The translations under genes and the position numbers were made by a program. A DNA stretch of 64,000 bases from Aphis gossypii (Eukaryota > Arthropoda > Insecta > Hemiptera > Aphididae): contig NC_065531.1 in assembly GCF_020184175.1 (NCBI RefSeq), positions 30,773,213 to 30,837,212 on the forward strand. Direction: 5' to 3'. Under the pieces are notes generated by a model that saw only the letters and a list, made by a program, of their open reading frames with translations, ran no database searches and was not told where the DNA came from. Shown here piece by piece: positions 10,545 through 23,100 of this stretch. How positions within the stretch are numbered: position 1 is the stretch's first letter; every line of letters starts with the position of its first letter.

Positions 10545-13487
10545 TATATGTGCCTGCATTATTAATTAATTTAAATTATAACAAAACTACAAATCTAAAA
10601 AAAAAAATATTGAGAATAATTGAATTTTTATTTTCACAATAAATTATAAGAAATTATAACAGACAAAAATAAGTCAGAGAGGGGATATGACATCTTAATA
10701 GTAATATCCTTCCCCCTATGATCACCCCCCTGAATTCAACTACAACGGTGAGTGGTGAACTGGTGACGTATAAAATGTGTGGCGGTGTTGTCGAAAACAG
10801 AACAGATGCGAACGCTTGTCATGACGATATCTATATCGTCGTATGGGGTTGCTGTTACACATTAAGCGTGCTTATACCAACAGACGACGACGTGTTATAA
10901 ATACGATATATATTATGTATTATAAAATGTGCGTCATCTTGATGATTATTATATATATAAATAGTAAATACGCATAGACAATAGACATATAGACAAATAT
11001 GTCTGTGGTATTGGTCTATGTGGTAATATTAATATTAATACCACCGTTACGTATAAGTAGTAGTCAATAAATACTCGATGTTTCGCGATACTCACATAAA
11101 TACCTATATTATCATATTGGTTATAATTATACTTAATTTAAATCTATAATTTATTTTATTTCATTAATAAATATATGTAAATATTAAATGTGAGCGAGAT
11201 TTATTCTTGATCTATTTCGACCAAATTAAAAGACTGATTCTCTTACATGTAGTGGGAATAGTATGGTAAATTAGGAGTATAATAGTGTTTGGTGCTTAAA
11301 CATCCAAACACCCATATTTTTTGAGATTTGCACTTATATTTTTATATGTTAACAAATGTGATGTCATTATATATTATATATGTATATATGATTGCAATAT
11401 ACTAAGTATATATTATCTAGAAGTCTAATAGAAAATACAGTTCAAGTGCAGTGGTAGGTAACATTGTAACAATAATATATTTATCAAATTATGGTTGTGG
11501 AGATGGGGCTGGGTTGATTCTGGAGGAGCCCTTACCGAGTAAGTACCTATGTGAATCGAGAGAAATTGGTATAGGTTTTTATATCGTACATTCGTACAAT
11601 CGTACAAGATTCTATAAGTTTGCTGTTGTAATGTTTTAATTATGTTTTAAAAGTATTACCGACTACCGTACGCGTGCGAGTTTTACAGATACCTACTCGT
11701 ATTTATTATACATACATTTATGTATATTAGGTATATTAAATTTGTTATTTATACCAAACACAGCCGGCCGACGTTTTCTATTTTTAGCAAATGCTTAATG
11801 CCGGACGGACACGCATCTACCGTATATTTTCCATGTTATAATAACTATACGCAATGCCTGCCGTAGTATTGCAAGTTTTATAGTATACTTCTACAGTTCT
11901 ACTATAAATTATCCTTTAACGAGAATGTCGTGTGCTCGACACATATAATGATTTTACGATAACCGCGACTACATCAATATTAATGCTAAATTGCCTAGCC
12001 AAAAAACTATTATATAGTAACAAAAATGTTTTTTAATTTTCTAAATAGTAAATTTTAAATAGGTACCTGCGCATAAGTAACAATTAGTGAAAAATACAGT
12101 AGCTGGTGCCTGATTGGCTCCCCTAAAATATAATTCAAAAACATTATGACGTTTATTTTTCCTTAAAACTCATACTTTACTAATAAAACTATAAATTATA
12201 ATTTACAAATTTATAATATTTGCATTTAAAAAAATAGTATTTATACCCAAACCAACATCCTTTTTTTTAATAGACAAGAAAACTAAAAAGTTCTATCAAA
12301 AAAAAGTCGTACAAAATAAAGTACGATCTTTTAACAATAAGCTAGATTATCCGCATTTTCTCTCGTCCAAAACGTCAGCTATCTAATTGACTAATAAATG
12401 CAATATTATGTATACTTTACCATTTTCGTAAATTTTGGCATAATTTATTGTTATAAAATATGTTACTTTTAATAGGACTAATATTTGGACGAATTTGGTT
12501 GTTCTATTTTTTGGCCAATTAGATCTTTTGTTGAGAAACAGGAAAAGCTATTAACTAAGTACCTACATGACTAAATCTTAGCGGATGATTTATTAAAAAA
12601 TAAATAATTTAATTTTTTTTTATTTAAGCTACTTTCTAGATTATACGATTTTGGATTAGATTTTGAGCGTAGGTATTACGTATTGGTTTTAAAATGTATT
12701 TACTAACTTATTTTTGTTTTCGTTATCATCTTTTGGGACATTAAAACTGGTTAGATTTTAAACTTTAAAGACGATTTCTAGTAGCAAATTGATCAAGTTG
12801 GTACTACGGGAGATAAAAAATAAAAATTCCTAATAATTTTCAAACATTATGGTTAACAGAAAAATAAATAACCATAGACATACTATCATTGTCTGTACGC
12901 ACTATTATTTTAAAAATATTTTCACTTTTTTTGTGCTTTTTATAGATAATTGAAATTTTATAAAAATGTCATTGAAAAATAAAAATGCTATCGTAGTATC
13001 AACTAAGAATTTTTTTTCAAATACGATGATATATCAATGAATTCAAATTTAACACCATTATCCAGTTTTCCTTTAATGACAAATTAATTAAAAATTATAT
13101 CTTTGAAATTTTTAAATAACTATAGTCGCACATTTTTTAAATTGATTTTTATGACTAGCTATTATCTCGGAACAAAAAGTTAAGAAACTCAAAAATTTCT
13201 GGTAACTAATTTCGATTTAGATGCGCCAATGTTTTTTCAGAAAATTTACAATAGAAAAAGGGGAGCTGTTGTCGTCTGGAAAACAGAAGTTTGGTCTTTT
13301 ATAAACACTCGTCGAGTAGTAGGTACAGACGAAATCTCAAGAATCATAAAAATTCGATCTTTAAAACAAGACGTATACTCATTAATATTATTCTAAAAAT
13401 CGGATTTTGAACAACTTATTGCATTATTACGAAAAAAAAAAAGGGTGTAACCGCGCGCGTTGGTGAATCGTCGTGTACATAATACAT
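10545..13487. other. Gene-free AT-rich stretch upstream of the GC-rich promoter region
   Basis: No exon-like or family-recognisable frame on either strand. The stretch is mostly AT-rich with scattered short repeats and leads into the GC-rich block that begins near 13430. Confidence 0.4.
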
Positions 13488-13510
13488 ATTATTATTATTA
13501 TTATTATTAT
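13488..13510. repeat. (ATT)n microsatellite
   Basis: An uninterrupted ATT tract followed by an AATAATATA tail, at the upstream edge of the GC-rich block. Confidence 0.9.
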
Positions 13511-13532
13511 AATAATATAATCGTAAGCCGAT

Positions 13533-13559
13533 GACGACGACGACGACGACGACGACGAC
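13533..13559. repeat. (GAC)9 microsatellite
   Basis: Nine tandem GAC units. Open frames read across it on both strands, but they are low-complexity artefacts. Confidence 0.9.
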
Positions 13560-13714
13560 CACTTGCCGGGATTGCCGCGCCGCACGTGTTGCCGACGCTG
13601 GCACGCGTTGCCGTCGGTGGTGCAGTCAGTCTCGAGTCCACAAGTCGCCGGTATTTATTTTTAAACGCTGACCACCGACCCCCGCCCCGTCGACAGCCGT
13701 ACGCAAGCCGCGCG

Positions 13715-13720
13715 TATAAA
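13715..13720 (+). promoter_or_regulatory. TATA box of a plus-strand promoter
   Basis: TATAAA sits in a GC-rich context (GCCGCGCGTATAAATACTG), and the sequence downstream is GC-rich transcript-like DNA ending in a good splice donor at 14167. If used, transcription would begin near 13745. The nearest plus-strand gene downstream is the Scratch-like gene. Confidence 0.5.
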
Positions 13721-13745
13721 TACTGAAATGATCGCGACGAGTGCG

Positions 13746-14166
13746 ACTTCGTCTGTCGGCGTGTGTGTGTGTGTGTGTGTGAGCGCGCGCGTGTTCGTCG
13801 CTTACCGCAGTTGTTCAACACAACGCGCCGTGTCGTCGGGGCCCACTGCAAAACGCGCCCCGCACGCGACCACCGAACGACGGAACGCGACGCACCGGAC
13901 CGCGGTACCTACCAACGCCGCCTCCGACCGATACCGAGAAAAACGCTGAAATATTTTAATCGAACACTATCGATCACGAAAATAATATTATTATTAGGTA
14001 TATTATTAGTAGTATTTAATATTTCGCCGGTTGCGCGTGACGACGATGCGGTCTGGCTCGGCTGAGCTGCAGCGGCGGTGAGATTTTTCCAGCAGACGTC
14101 GTCTCCGCGTACGAACCTTAACGAAGCGAGAGCGATCCGTCGGACCGAGATACGTCTTCGCACCCG
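13746..14166 (+). other. Putative non-coding first exon of the Scratch-like gene
   Basis: This stretch is far richer in G+C than anything around it. It starts about 30 bases after a TATA box and ends at CACCCG|GTAAGA, a strong donor. It includes a (GT)n tract (13761-13781). The open frames in it are low-complexity, and none reaches the donor from an ATG, so it would be 5' UTR. The next plus-strand acceptor joined to recognisable coding sequence is at 26033, so the intron would be about 11.9 kb. Transcript data would decide this. Confidence 0.4.
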
Positions 14167-17100
14167 GTAAGATTGCAGTTTTTCTAATATCTTTTTAATT
14201 TTTTTTAAAGCCGTACATTATGAATTGTCGTCACATTACGGCCGATAAGAAAAAATAATAATAGACTTAACGTAATCGCGGTAAGGGTCGTATACTTTGT
14301 ACAATATTATTATGGTCTACCCGAACACGTGTCTATCCTATATCGATCTTCAGTAGTGTTGTTCCGTAAACGGCGATTCTAAAATTTCAACATTTTGACA
14401 ATTCCTACGATGTTTCCTAGTTCATAATAAAAAAATCACCCTTGCGATGTCCGTGTCGTATTTAGATGATTTCAATTTTCAAGGAAACGAGCCTGCTGCA
14501 TATTTAAAAAATCGATTCGTTCGATAATTATCGGACTCGCTCGCACTGATTCCATTTTCACATTAACCACTGAACGTGACAAATTAGTATTAGACGTCGG
14601 TATGGTTTTAGTACAATTATCTTGCTAAATTTCGATGATTTTATATGTTTATCTGTTAAAAAGTGACAACTTCGATTTCATTGGTGGTGTGAGTTACGTA
14701 GTGACACTTACATCACTTGGCCCATCTATCTCCGTCAAACCATCATTTACATAAATGTATAATCGTCTGCAGTATTAAGAAAAATGTGGAAATTATTACT
14801 TAGGCTGGTTCATAATGCAAACAATTTCAAAAACCTATCTTTTGGGCCGATAATGTTTCAAAATCTGAGCAACTTTTAACTAACAAATTACCATGGAAGA
14901 AACGTTGCCTCGGACCACCTTTTGGATTCTTTGGTACCTGTTAAACTTCTATTTACTTATATATTTATAAATAATTTATAAAATACATTACCGATAATCT
15001 CAAAATTATGAAAATCGTGTTTCGAAAAAAAGTATAAGCCGTGATTTGTGAGTGACAAATCGAAAACGATTATTAAGTTACGTGGGCCGTTGCCGTAGTT
15101 CACAGTAGGTCAGGATTATATATATATAAATACATTTGTATAATACTTGTATGTTTTTGCGTTTAATTCAAAATAATTTGGAAGACAAATTTTCATTATA
15201 CTCGGTCGCAGACTCACGGTATTTATAAATGTACAGCTGATGGCCATCCGATTGGACTTATTTTTTACCTGGTATCCCGCGGATGTACAAACGAAAGTTG
15301 TCTGATTATTACCTAAAATCTATATACTTTCCTGTTTATAAGCATACGCTTGATTAATATACAAATATTGATTAATATTTATTCACATCGTTGGTAGTAA
15401 AATTTATTTTTTAATCACCTAGTTATTTCTTGGTTTATTTTTTATTTTATTTAAAATACATTTAATGTGTACACAGACCGTGATCGGAATATAATTAACG
15501 GGATTGTTTATTTTGTCAGTAATAATATTGTATTAAGTTGTGTACATAGTCCGCTACTACCGACCTGAGGTATTAATGTGTAGTATATATATTAAGTATA
15601 ATATTGCTTACAATGATTTAGTGATTTGTTACGTCCGTTATGGAGACAATGTAAAAAGCGAATAATTGAAAGTCATTAACGGAAAGTATATCAATTATCT
15701 CCATAACTTTATGTACCTACACTCTAATCGTTTCTTTTTTTTAACATTTTGTTTGTCATTAAAATTTGTAGTTTATTTCTTATCACGGAAAAAAACTAAT
15801 ACTAAGTTACCATCTTAAAGCAAATTAGCGAACATTCGATTATAACGATCATTTGTTGTCCAAATGAAAGCACACTATAAATAATATTAATACATTTTTG
15901 TTATTCGCTATACATATTTAGAGTAAATTATTGTTCTTTTGAGAGTATCGGTATACAATTTAAATATTACAAGCTTAATTCACTGGCAGTTGAGCACGAT
16001 TTTAACTTTGAATTATTTGTTGTTACGGAAGAAGTCAATAGATATGCATGTCTTCAACATTTACCAAGTAGGTACATAGGTACCAAATTTAAATTGAAAA
16101 AAAAAAATTTAATATTATAAAACAAGAATTTCTTCACTTCCTATTATATTACCTTTTTTTTTTTTTATTGAACAAATTACCTACGTATTATTTTTTTCAG
16201 TTAGGTATGTCTCTTAATACTCGACGAGTACTTTGACCTTTTACATAATAATTTTGTTACATAGTATTGTAATTTCAAAAAACACCCATTTTAATTGAAG
16301 AGTGAACGCACCAACTAAAACAAAAAATATGGCGATAATAATGAGTAGGTAATGACAATTATGTAGAAGTAATAATAATATATGTAACTTGACTTACCTA
16401 CGTTTAGGACCTACTATATTTCTATATATACCATAAGCTGCAGTAAAACTGAAATTAAACAGTTTAAACTTTAAAGTTTTAATTATTTATTGTTATATTA
16501 TTAAATTAATTTTTTAAGCAAGCAGTAATATACTCGTACATACAAAATTGTATTTTGTACAAATTATTCATAAGTAGAGCTCGGATTTTAAAGCATAATG
16601 AGCAAATAAAAAAACAAAAAAGAAGCATATTTATTTTAAAAAAGTAAAAAAAAAACCATAACCAAAATTAACATGAACTAGTTATAAAAATGAATAAAAA
16701 AAATTGAAAAATAATTTTAATTAAAAAAAGGATTAATTACCATGTATTTCCCTAGATTTTCAGTAGTGAAACTGACTATTGTCTAACAGAATATTTTTAT
16801 ACGTAGAAAACGAACTATCTACATCCACTGATACATTGATACTTTATACAAGAGGCTTCAAATTATAACACTAAATCTTAAATGTTGAAATGGATGATAT
16901 CGTTGTTATAGGCATACCGAGTACTGACCGTACTGCAGGCTATATTATGTAGGTTGATAATCTGTAAGTTTTATAAATTTAATAAATAAGCTGATAACGA
17001 AAACAATAATAATCCAATATAACTATTTAGTCCGCATTCTGGGTTTTTACATTTCTTATTCATTTTTTTTTTTTTTTTTATTACAATAGAATAATAAATT

Positions 17101-20100
17101 TATAAAAAATCTACAGCTGGAATATTAATAAATTGAAAAAGCAAAAATAAATTGGTTTATTTGGAATCAGAATGACGTGAAACGAATTTATGTCTAAAAA
17201 TTATATTTCCATCTTATATATAAAAAAAAAGCTTATGCTTTAAAATCAGAGCTCTATTTATAAGGATTTGACTTTTTATCAAATATGTATTATCATATAG
17301 GTGGTTCAATCAATTTTTAATTTTTTCTAGAAGATAAATTAGTTTAAGGTTGTAGTGTCAAATAGCACTGCCAATAGATAGTTCATAAAAATTTATATCA
17401 TACATACTAACTTTGGCCAATGGCTGCCATCTCCAAACACCGGAAGTCTAATTAATTTTATGTTTATCTACCTAGTTTCAAAAAAAAAACTAAGATCGTT
17501 AATTTACGCGCGACTAAACAATTTCATCAAAATTTGAATTCAGACGCCTATAAAAATATTTTTAGAATAATTGCGTTCAACTTATATAGAACCTTTTATG
17601 ACAGTTTCGATCATAATAATCTCGATAATAACTAATAAGGTACCAATAATTAAAATTTTATGATTTTTACACTTCTAAATGATTTACATATTGTTGTGAT
17701 TTTCATGTATTTTAAATAAGTTTATTGAAAATATAGGGTTTTTTTATTATTGTTTCTCAATATTTTTCAATTAATATATATGAACGACTTACGGGCATTG
17801 TAAGTACTGTATTAAATGTTCTTTTTTACCTAAAAACAAAAATTGTAAAATATATATATCGAAGAAAATTACAAAAATTTTAAAAATTAAAAATATGTAT
17901 ACCTAACAAATTTTGAAAATTATTACACATTTAATTTGGTGAAAATTTCAAGACTAAATGTTCAGTAAAATATACATCATTTATTCATTATTAAATCAAT
18001 ATATATTCAACGCTCAACATATATAACCAAAAATTAATGTACCTACGTGAATTTTTTAGAATTTTAAAGTGCACATTTTCATACATATTTTTAGTTTAAA
18101 ATTTTTATGAACCTGTATTTTGCTTAACTTTTAAATGACATTTCTATTACATAATTTTGTATAGTATGATTGTTTTATATATCGTTATCCCGCGCGTGGA
18201 TAATCACTAATAAAATTAATTAATGTTGTGATGTCTCATTGTCTCGCTACGACTTTCTGATGACAGGAGGAGAGTGATTCAATAAGCATGCTCATTGCTC
18301 ACTATAGTTCACTTCCAATTTACACATTACTAATGTAAATATAAAAATTATTATTTTTAAGTATACCTAATACCTATACTTTATTAGTTTTATTAGCAAC
18401 ATAAAGATCATATTTTCAAATTAGGTACATTTTTTTTTACAAATATGAGTCTTGTGGACTTGTGGTGATGAACTAACTCATTTTTATCAAATGAGAACGT
18501 TCAATTTTTGCTATAAATTACTATGTAGATAATCTTTTATTTTTTGAAAACGCTTAATTGAAATTTTAACAAATATTTTTTTGATTATAATACAATATAT
18601 ACTATGTAATATGTATACTAAGTATATGGGGAAAAAAGGTTTCATAAAAACTAAAAATTTAAATTAAAAAAAAAATTTTTGAATAAAATATGTAATTAAA
18701 AGAAAAACGAATGTGTGCACTGAACAGTGAACATGTTTGGAAATGAATCGCCCTTTTTAAACCTACAACATTTGTAATAATATCATATATTCATGTCCTT
18801 TATATAATGTATAATACCAAATGTGTAATTTATATATATATATATAAGTATAGTATAGTGTATATGTACACTATAGCTGGATAACCACCGGTTGGCGGGG
18901 GAGCTAAATAGAAAAGTCCACGCGGTCGTATATATATTATTATTATTGTTAACGGATGCGCGTGCGCGTTTCTCTCTAAAAATAATCTGCATGCTACTGT
19001 GTTCATGTGTAATGTGTGCGTTCGGTAGAGTCTGCAAGGCAACTCGTGTATATTATTTTATGTAATTCTATATTATCATTCTTAGGTACTTGCTAAGTAT
19101 TTAAATACTTTTTTTCATCGAATAACCATCGGAACTGTCGAAATGCGTTAAGATAATAGTGTAATAATTCCCAATGTTTCTATTAATAAGAACAATTTGT
19201 TGAATAATATAATTAGTATGATACATGTATCTACTTACTTTAAAAATTTTAAAATTGGGCACTTAAAAATTAAAAGAAATGTTCGAATTTAAAGACAGGA
19301 TATATTAAATATTATGAAACATTAAAATATAATAGTAGTAAGTTGCAAAAAAAAAATGTGTTATGTTGATACATAATAAATATAGCAATTAGGTTTTAGA
19401 TTTTTAAGATTAATTTGTTTAGGTACTATGGTCTATGCGTGTATATTTATAAATTATTAGACATTGGTATTTGGTATATTACATTATTACATAATACGAT
19501 GTAAATAACTTACACATTTATTTACTTATTTCGCCTACACATGATTTCTTTCTGTATAACTTATACTTGATATTTATTATAGGAAACTATTAGAAGTACC
19601 TATTAAATATATTAAAATGTCTTATTTTGTATTTATTTATTAAAATAAATGTCTAACACCATTTCTGGAGTATCGAATTTGGTAGTCCAAAAATCTAGAT
19701 TATTACTAGCTATACATAGGTATTAGGTGTATAATAATCATTCATGGACCATGATGTTATCTGTTAACAAATAATTTTCATTGAAAAATTTTAACTTGAC
19801 AGTAGTCGTCTTCTTGTGAATTCGTAAATGTCAAATAGTAATGATAAGCACGGACTAAGATGAGAGATACAAGTATACATCCCTATAATAAGGCTATATT
19901 TATATTTTGTTGTGTTCATTTAAACTTGTAGATTTGTTTTATTATAATATTCTTTATTTTTAGCAAAGTGGGGTACCACTTGTATTTGTTTAGTCTTTTC
20001 AGGCATGGCTAATTGTTATTATTATAAATTATAATATTATATTATATACCTACTAGACGTTAAAAGTTATAGTTTTATCAATAATTACTATTAACAAAAA

Positions 20101-23100
20101 AATAATAATTTTTGTATTTACAATATATTATTATGTTAATATATTGTTACCAATTTACCATGTTAAATGTATATAATTGTTGTTTCAACCATAGTGTTGT
20201 ACTGAGAAAAGAGAAAAGTATGTGTGTTTACTGTTTATATTAACAAGGGGGTTATGAAGTAATAAGTGATAAATAGGCGTTTTTGTATTACAACAATAAG
20301 AATTAAAAAATGTATAAGTGTCCACTTTCCCTCAAATAAAATATTCTGACTACGGTCTTACACAGATTCTGTTTAAGAATTTAAGAATAATATAGTCAGT
20401 TATGATGCAGCAATATAATATATATACATAATTCTGTCATCAGAAAAAACCGTTAATTTAACATTTGCGCGTGTGGCAACGTGTGTCGTTATTATTCTTG
20501 ACTTTTCGCCGATTTCCGGTTAATCCCTATCCAGTATCCACTACACAACGCACCAAAAGGTATATTAATATGTACGTTTGTACTGTACTTTTTGACTGAT
20601 CTTCAACAACTGTGAGTCTGCGAAACTACCACACGCGTCGTTACTCGTCTTATAGGTACGCCTTCTCTTGTGAACCGCTCAGTGAACCCCACACCGAGAC
20701 CGAGTGAATTTATATTATATTATTATGTACGGTGTAGTGTGTACCCGCGGTGTACGTATTTAGTATTTAGTATTTACTATCTAATATTATAATAAATATT
20801 CTCATCGCTCATTAAAATAAAAAAAATTGTTACAGGGGGTGTGGTTAAAAATATTAAACTATTTAAATTAAAATAAATTTCCTAAAAAATATATTCGATA
20901 TAAAAAAAAACTGTTAAAAAGTTACTTGTTAGTTGTTTTTACCTTGTTGATCATACTTTTTTGTTCATTAATTTAAATATGTGTGATTAACTTATTGCAT
21001 TTTTATCAATCAGGTCATTGTAAATTTATTAAATAATTATAGTTATAAAGCCTAACCCCCTCCCCATAAACTATAATTCTGCGTACCACCTTGCATCTAT
21101 TTTTTACGAGATTTTTTATAAGCATTCTCATACTCATTCTTTTCTTTATTTACCTGTGTATTGATTTTAATTTTGATTTTTAGAATTTTTAAATCTCCTT
21201 TATAATCTATGGGTTTAGAATGTTTAGATAGTAGGGGGACAGTACTATTATAGTAGATTATGATATTGATATTGATATTAATCACAAATACATTACTGTA
21301 ATTTAGAGATTATTTTCGAGTATAACTAATAGAACAAAAATAAAAAATAAAAATACATATTTCAATAAAGATTAATTGTTAAGATCATTTTATTATAGTG
21401 AAATTAGAAAATAATAATAATATATTATCGTGATAAATGTATCAATAATTTACATATTTAAATGCAATATTGCAATATATTTCATGTATTGCTGTAAATT
21501 TATAATATTAGTTTATTCAGTTCTGGTATATGCTTATTTGGTATAATATTGAGCTGGGAACTTACTGAAATTAATCAAAATATTCTTTACCGTAATTGTA
21601 ACATAATGTACTTTTACTTGAAGTAGGTACCTATCGTTTTTCTGGATTTTATTTTGTTTTTGTAGAATTGCATTTTGAAACCAACTTAGAATAGTATTAT
21701 GTATTATTGTGTAACATAAATTATAATACAAACGACAACGACCACGATTCCGCGTGCAAGTCAGCGATTGTTATAAAAATAAATCACGTATAAATTCAAA
21801 TACGGATGAGATCCAGTGCGGTAGGGAGGAAAATGTCACCTGCGGCGGCACTCTCTTAGCTGCGGCGCCGAGCCATGTGTCCTCCGAAGATTGAGTATAT
21901 ATATATATATATGTATTACACATGTAGTATATTTATATATACCCGAAGGAAGTATGATATGTATATGTATATCAATGTTCCACGTGTTACGGGCGCATAA
22001 TAATATTATAAATTCAGCGACACAGCGCATCGCAAAGTATACAGAGTGATTCTATACGTATGTGAAGTTACTCCTCCTTCCACCTTAAATAATAATTATG
22101 GCTGGAAAACATTCAATTGGATTATTGGAAGTTATAAAAAACAAAGAATTCGCTTCCACTCGTATAGTTGATTTTGTGTACAACTTTAGTTAAGAAAGCG
22201 ATCACTGAACTCATATAAATGAGTACGAATTATATATGAGCATGCGAAGAACGATCCTTAGCGATAGTAACAGAATATGAATTTCGAACGCATGTAAAAA
22301 AAAAGAAATGTCTGAGATTTTTCGTCTCTAAATAGGAACTACTTATTTGTGGAGGATTTTTTCGATTTTTCATCAATCTAATAGATAATTTCTACTATTG
22401 AAAAAAAAACGATTTGTTGGTTCGTGTTTCCGCTACTGGTTCGCGATAGATGTATAAGAGATCCCTCTATGTATATTATATTACATAATATTATATTAAA
22501 CATTAAACTAACGTCTATATATACAAAACGTCGGTGAGGCTGCGGCGTTGATGCATCACGATGAAGTATTTGCGGACGGTATATAATATCACGAGTTTCC
22601 TGCGATAAGGTCAACGATTTGGAAACCAATCGGTTTCTTATTTTAGTTCACTTAGACAGGTGATCAGCCTGCCAAGCTATAAAAGACACCTGGAACATTT
22701 TTTTTCAAGGGGCGCCCCAATCTACAAAATCAATTTTCAAATCGAGTTTTAAAAAAAGCTGCAATGTATATTATCTTCGTTGTTACTTCTCTTGTCTTAT
22801 CTAAATTTTAGATATTTGGCTTATAAAAAGCTTTATGTTCGATATCACAAATTCTTCAAATTTTAAATAATTTTTGATCTGTAGCTTATTTTATTGTAAA
22901 TTTGTATGGACCATTTAACATTAAAATACTTATTTTTATGTATTTTTTTAATTTGAACTTGAAACAACCATTTTAATTACATATTATTTTTTAAATACAT
23001 ATTAGTAATTGGTTAAAATTTTTAGTTAAAAACTAGCAGAGTTCAAACAAAGTACAAAGTATATAATATACAAGCTGTTTGGTCTTAGAATTAATTTTTA

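Noticed and set aside
10343..10642. 99-codon plus-strand frame
   Set aside because: It runs straight through the palindromic element at 10395-10544 and owes its length to the GC-rich arms.
13416..14163. Several open frames on both strands in the GC-rich block (61-114 codons)
   Set aside because: They are Arg/Val/Thr/Cys low-complexity translations of GAC, GT and GC-rich tracts, overlap each other on both strands and have no family match. The block reads better as promoter plus 5' UTR.
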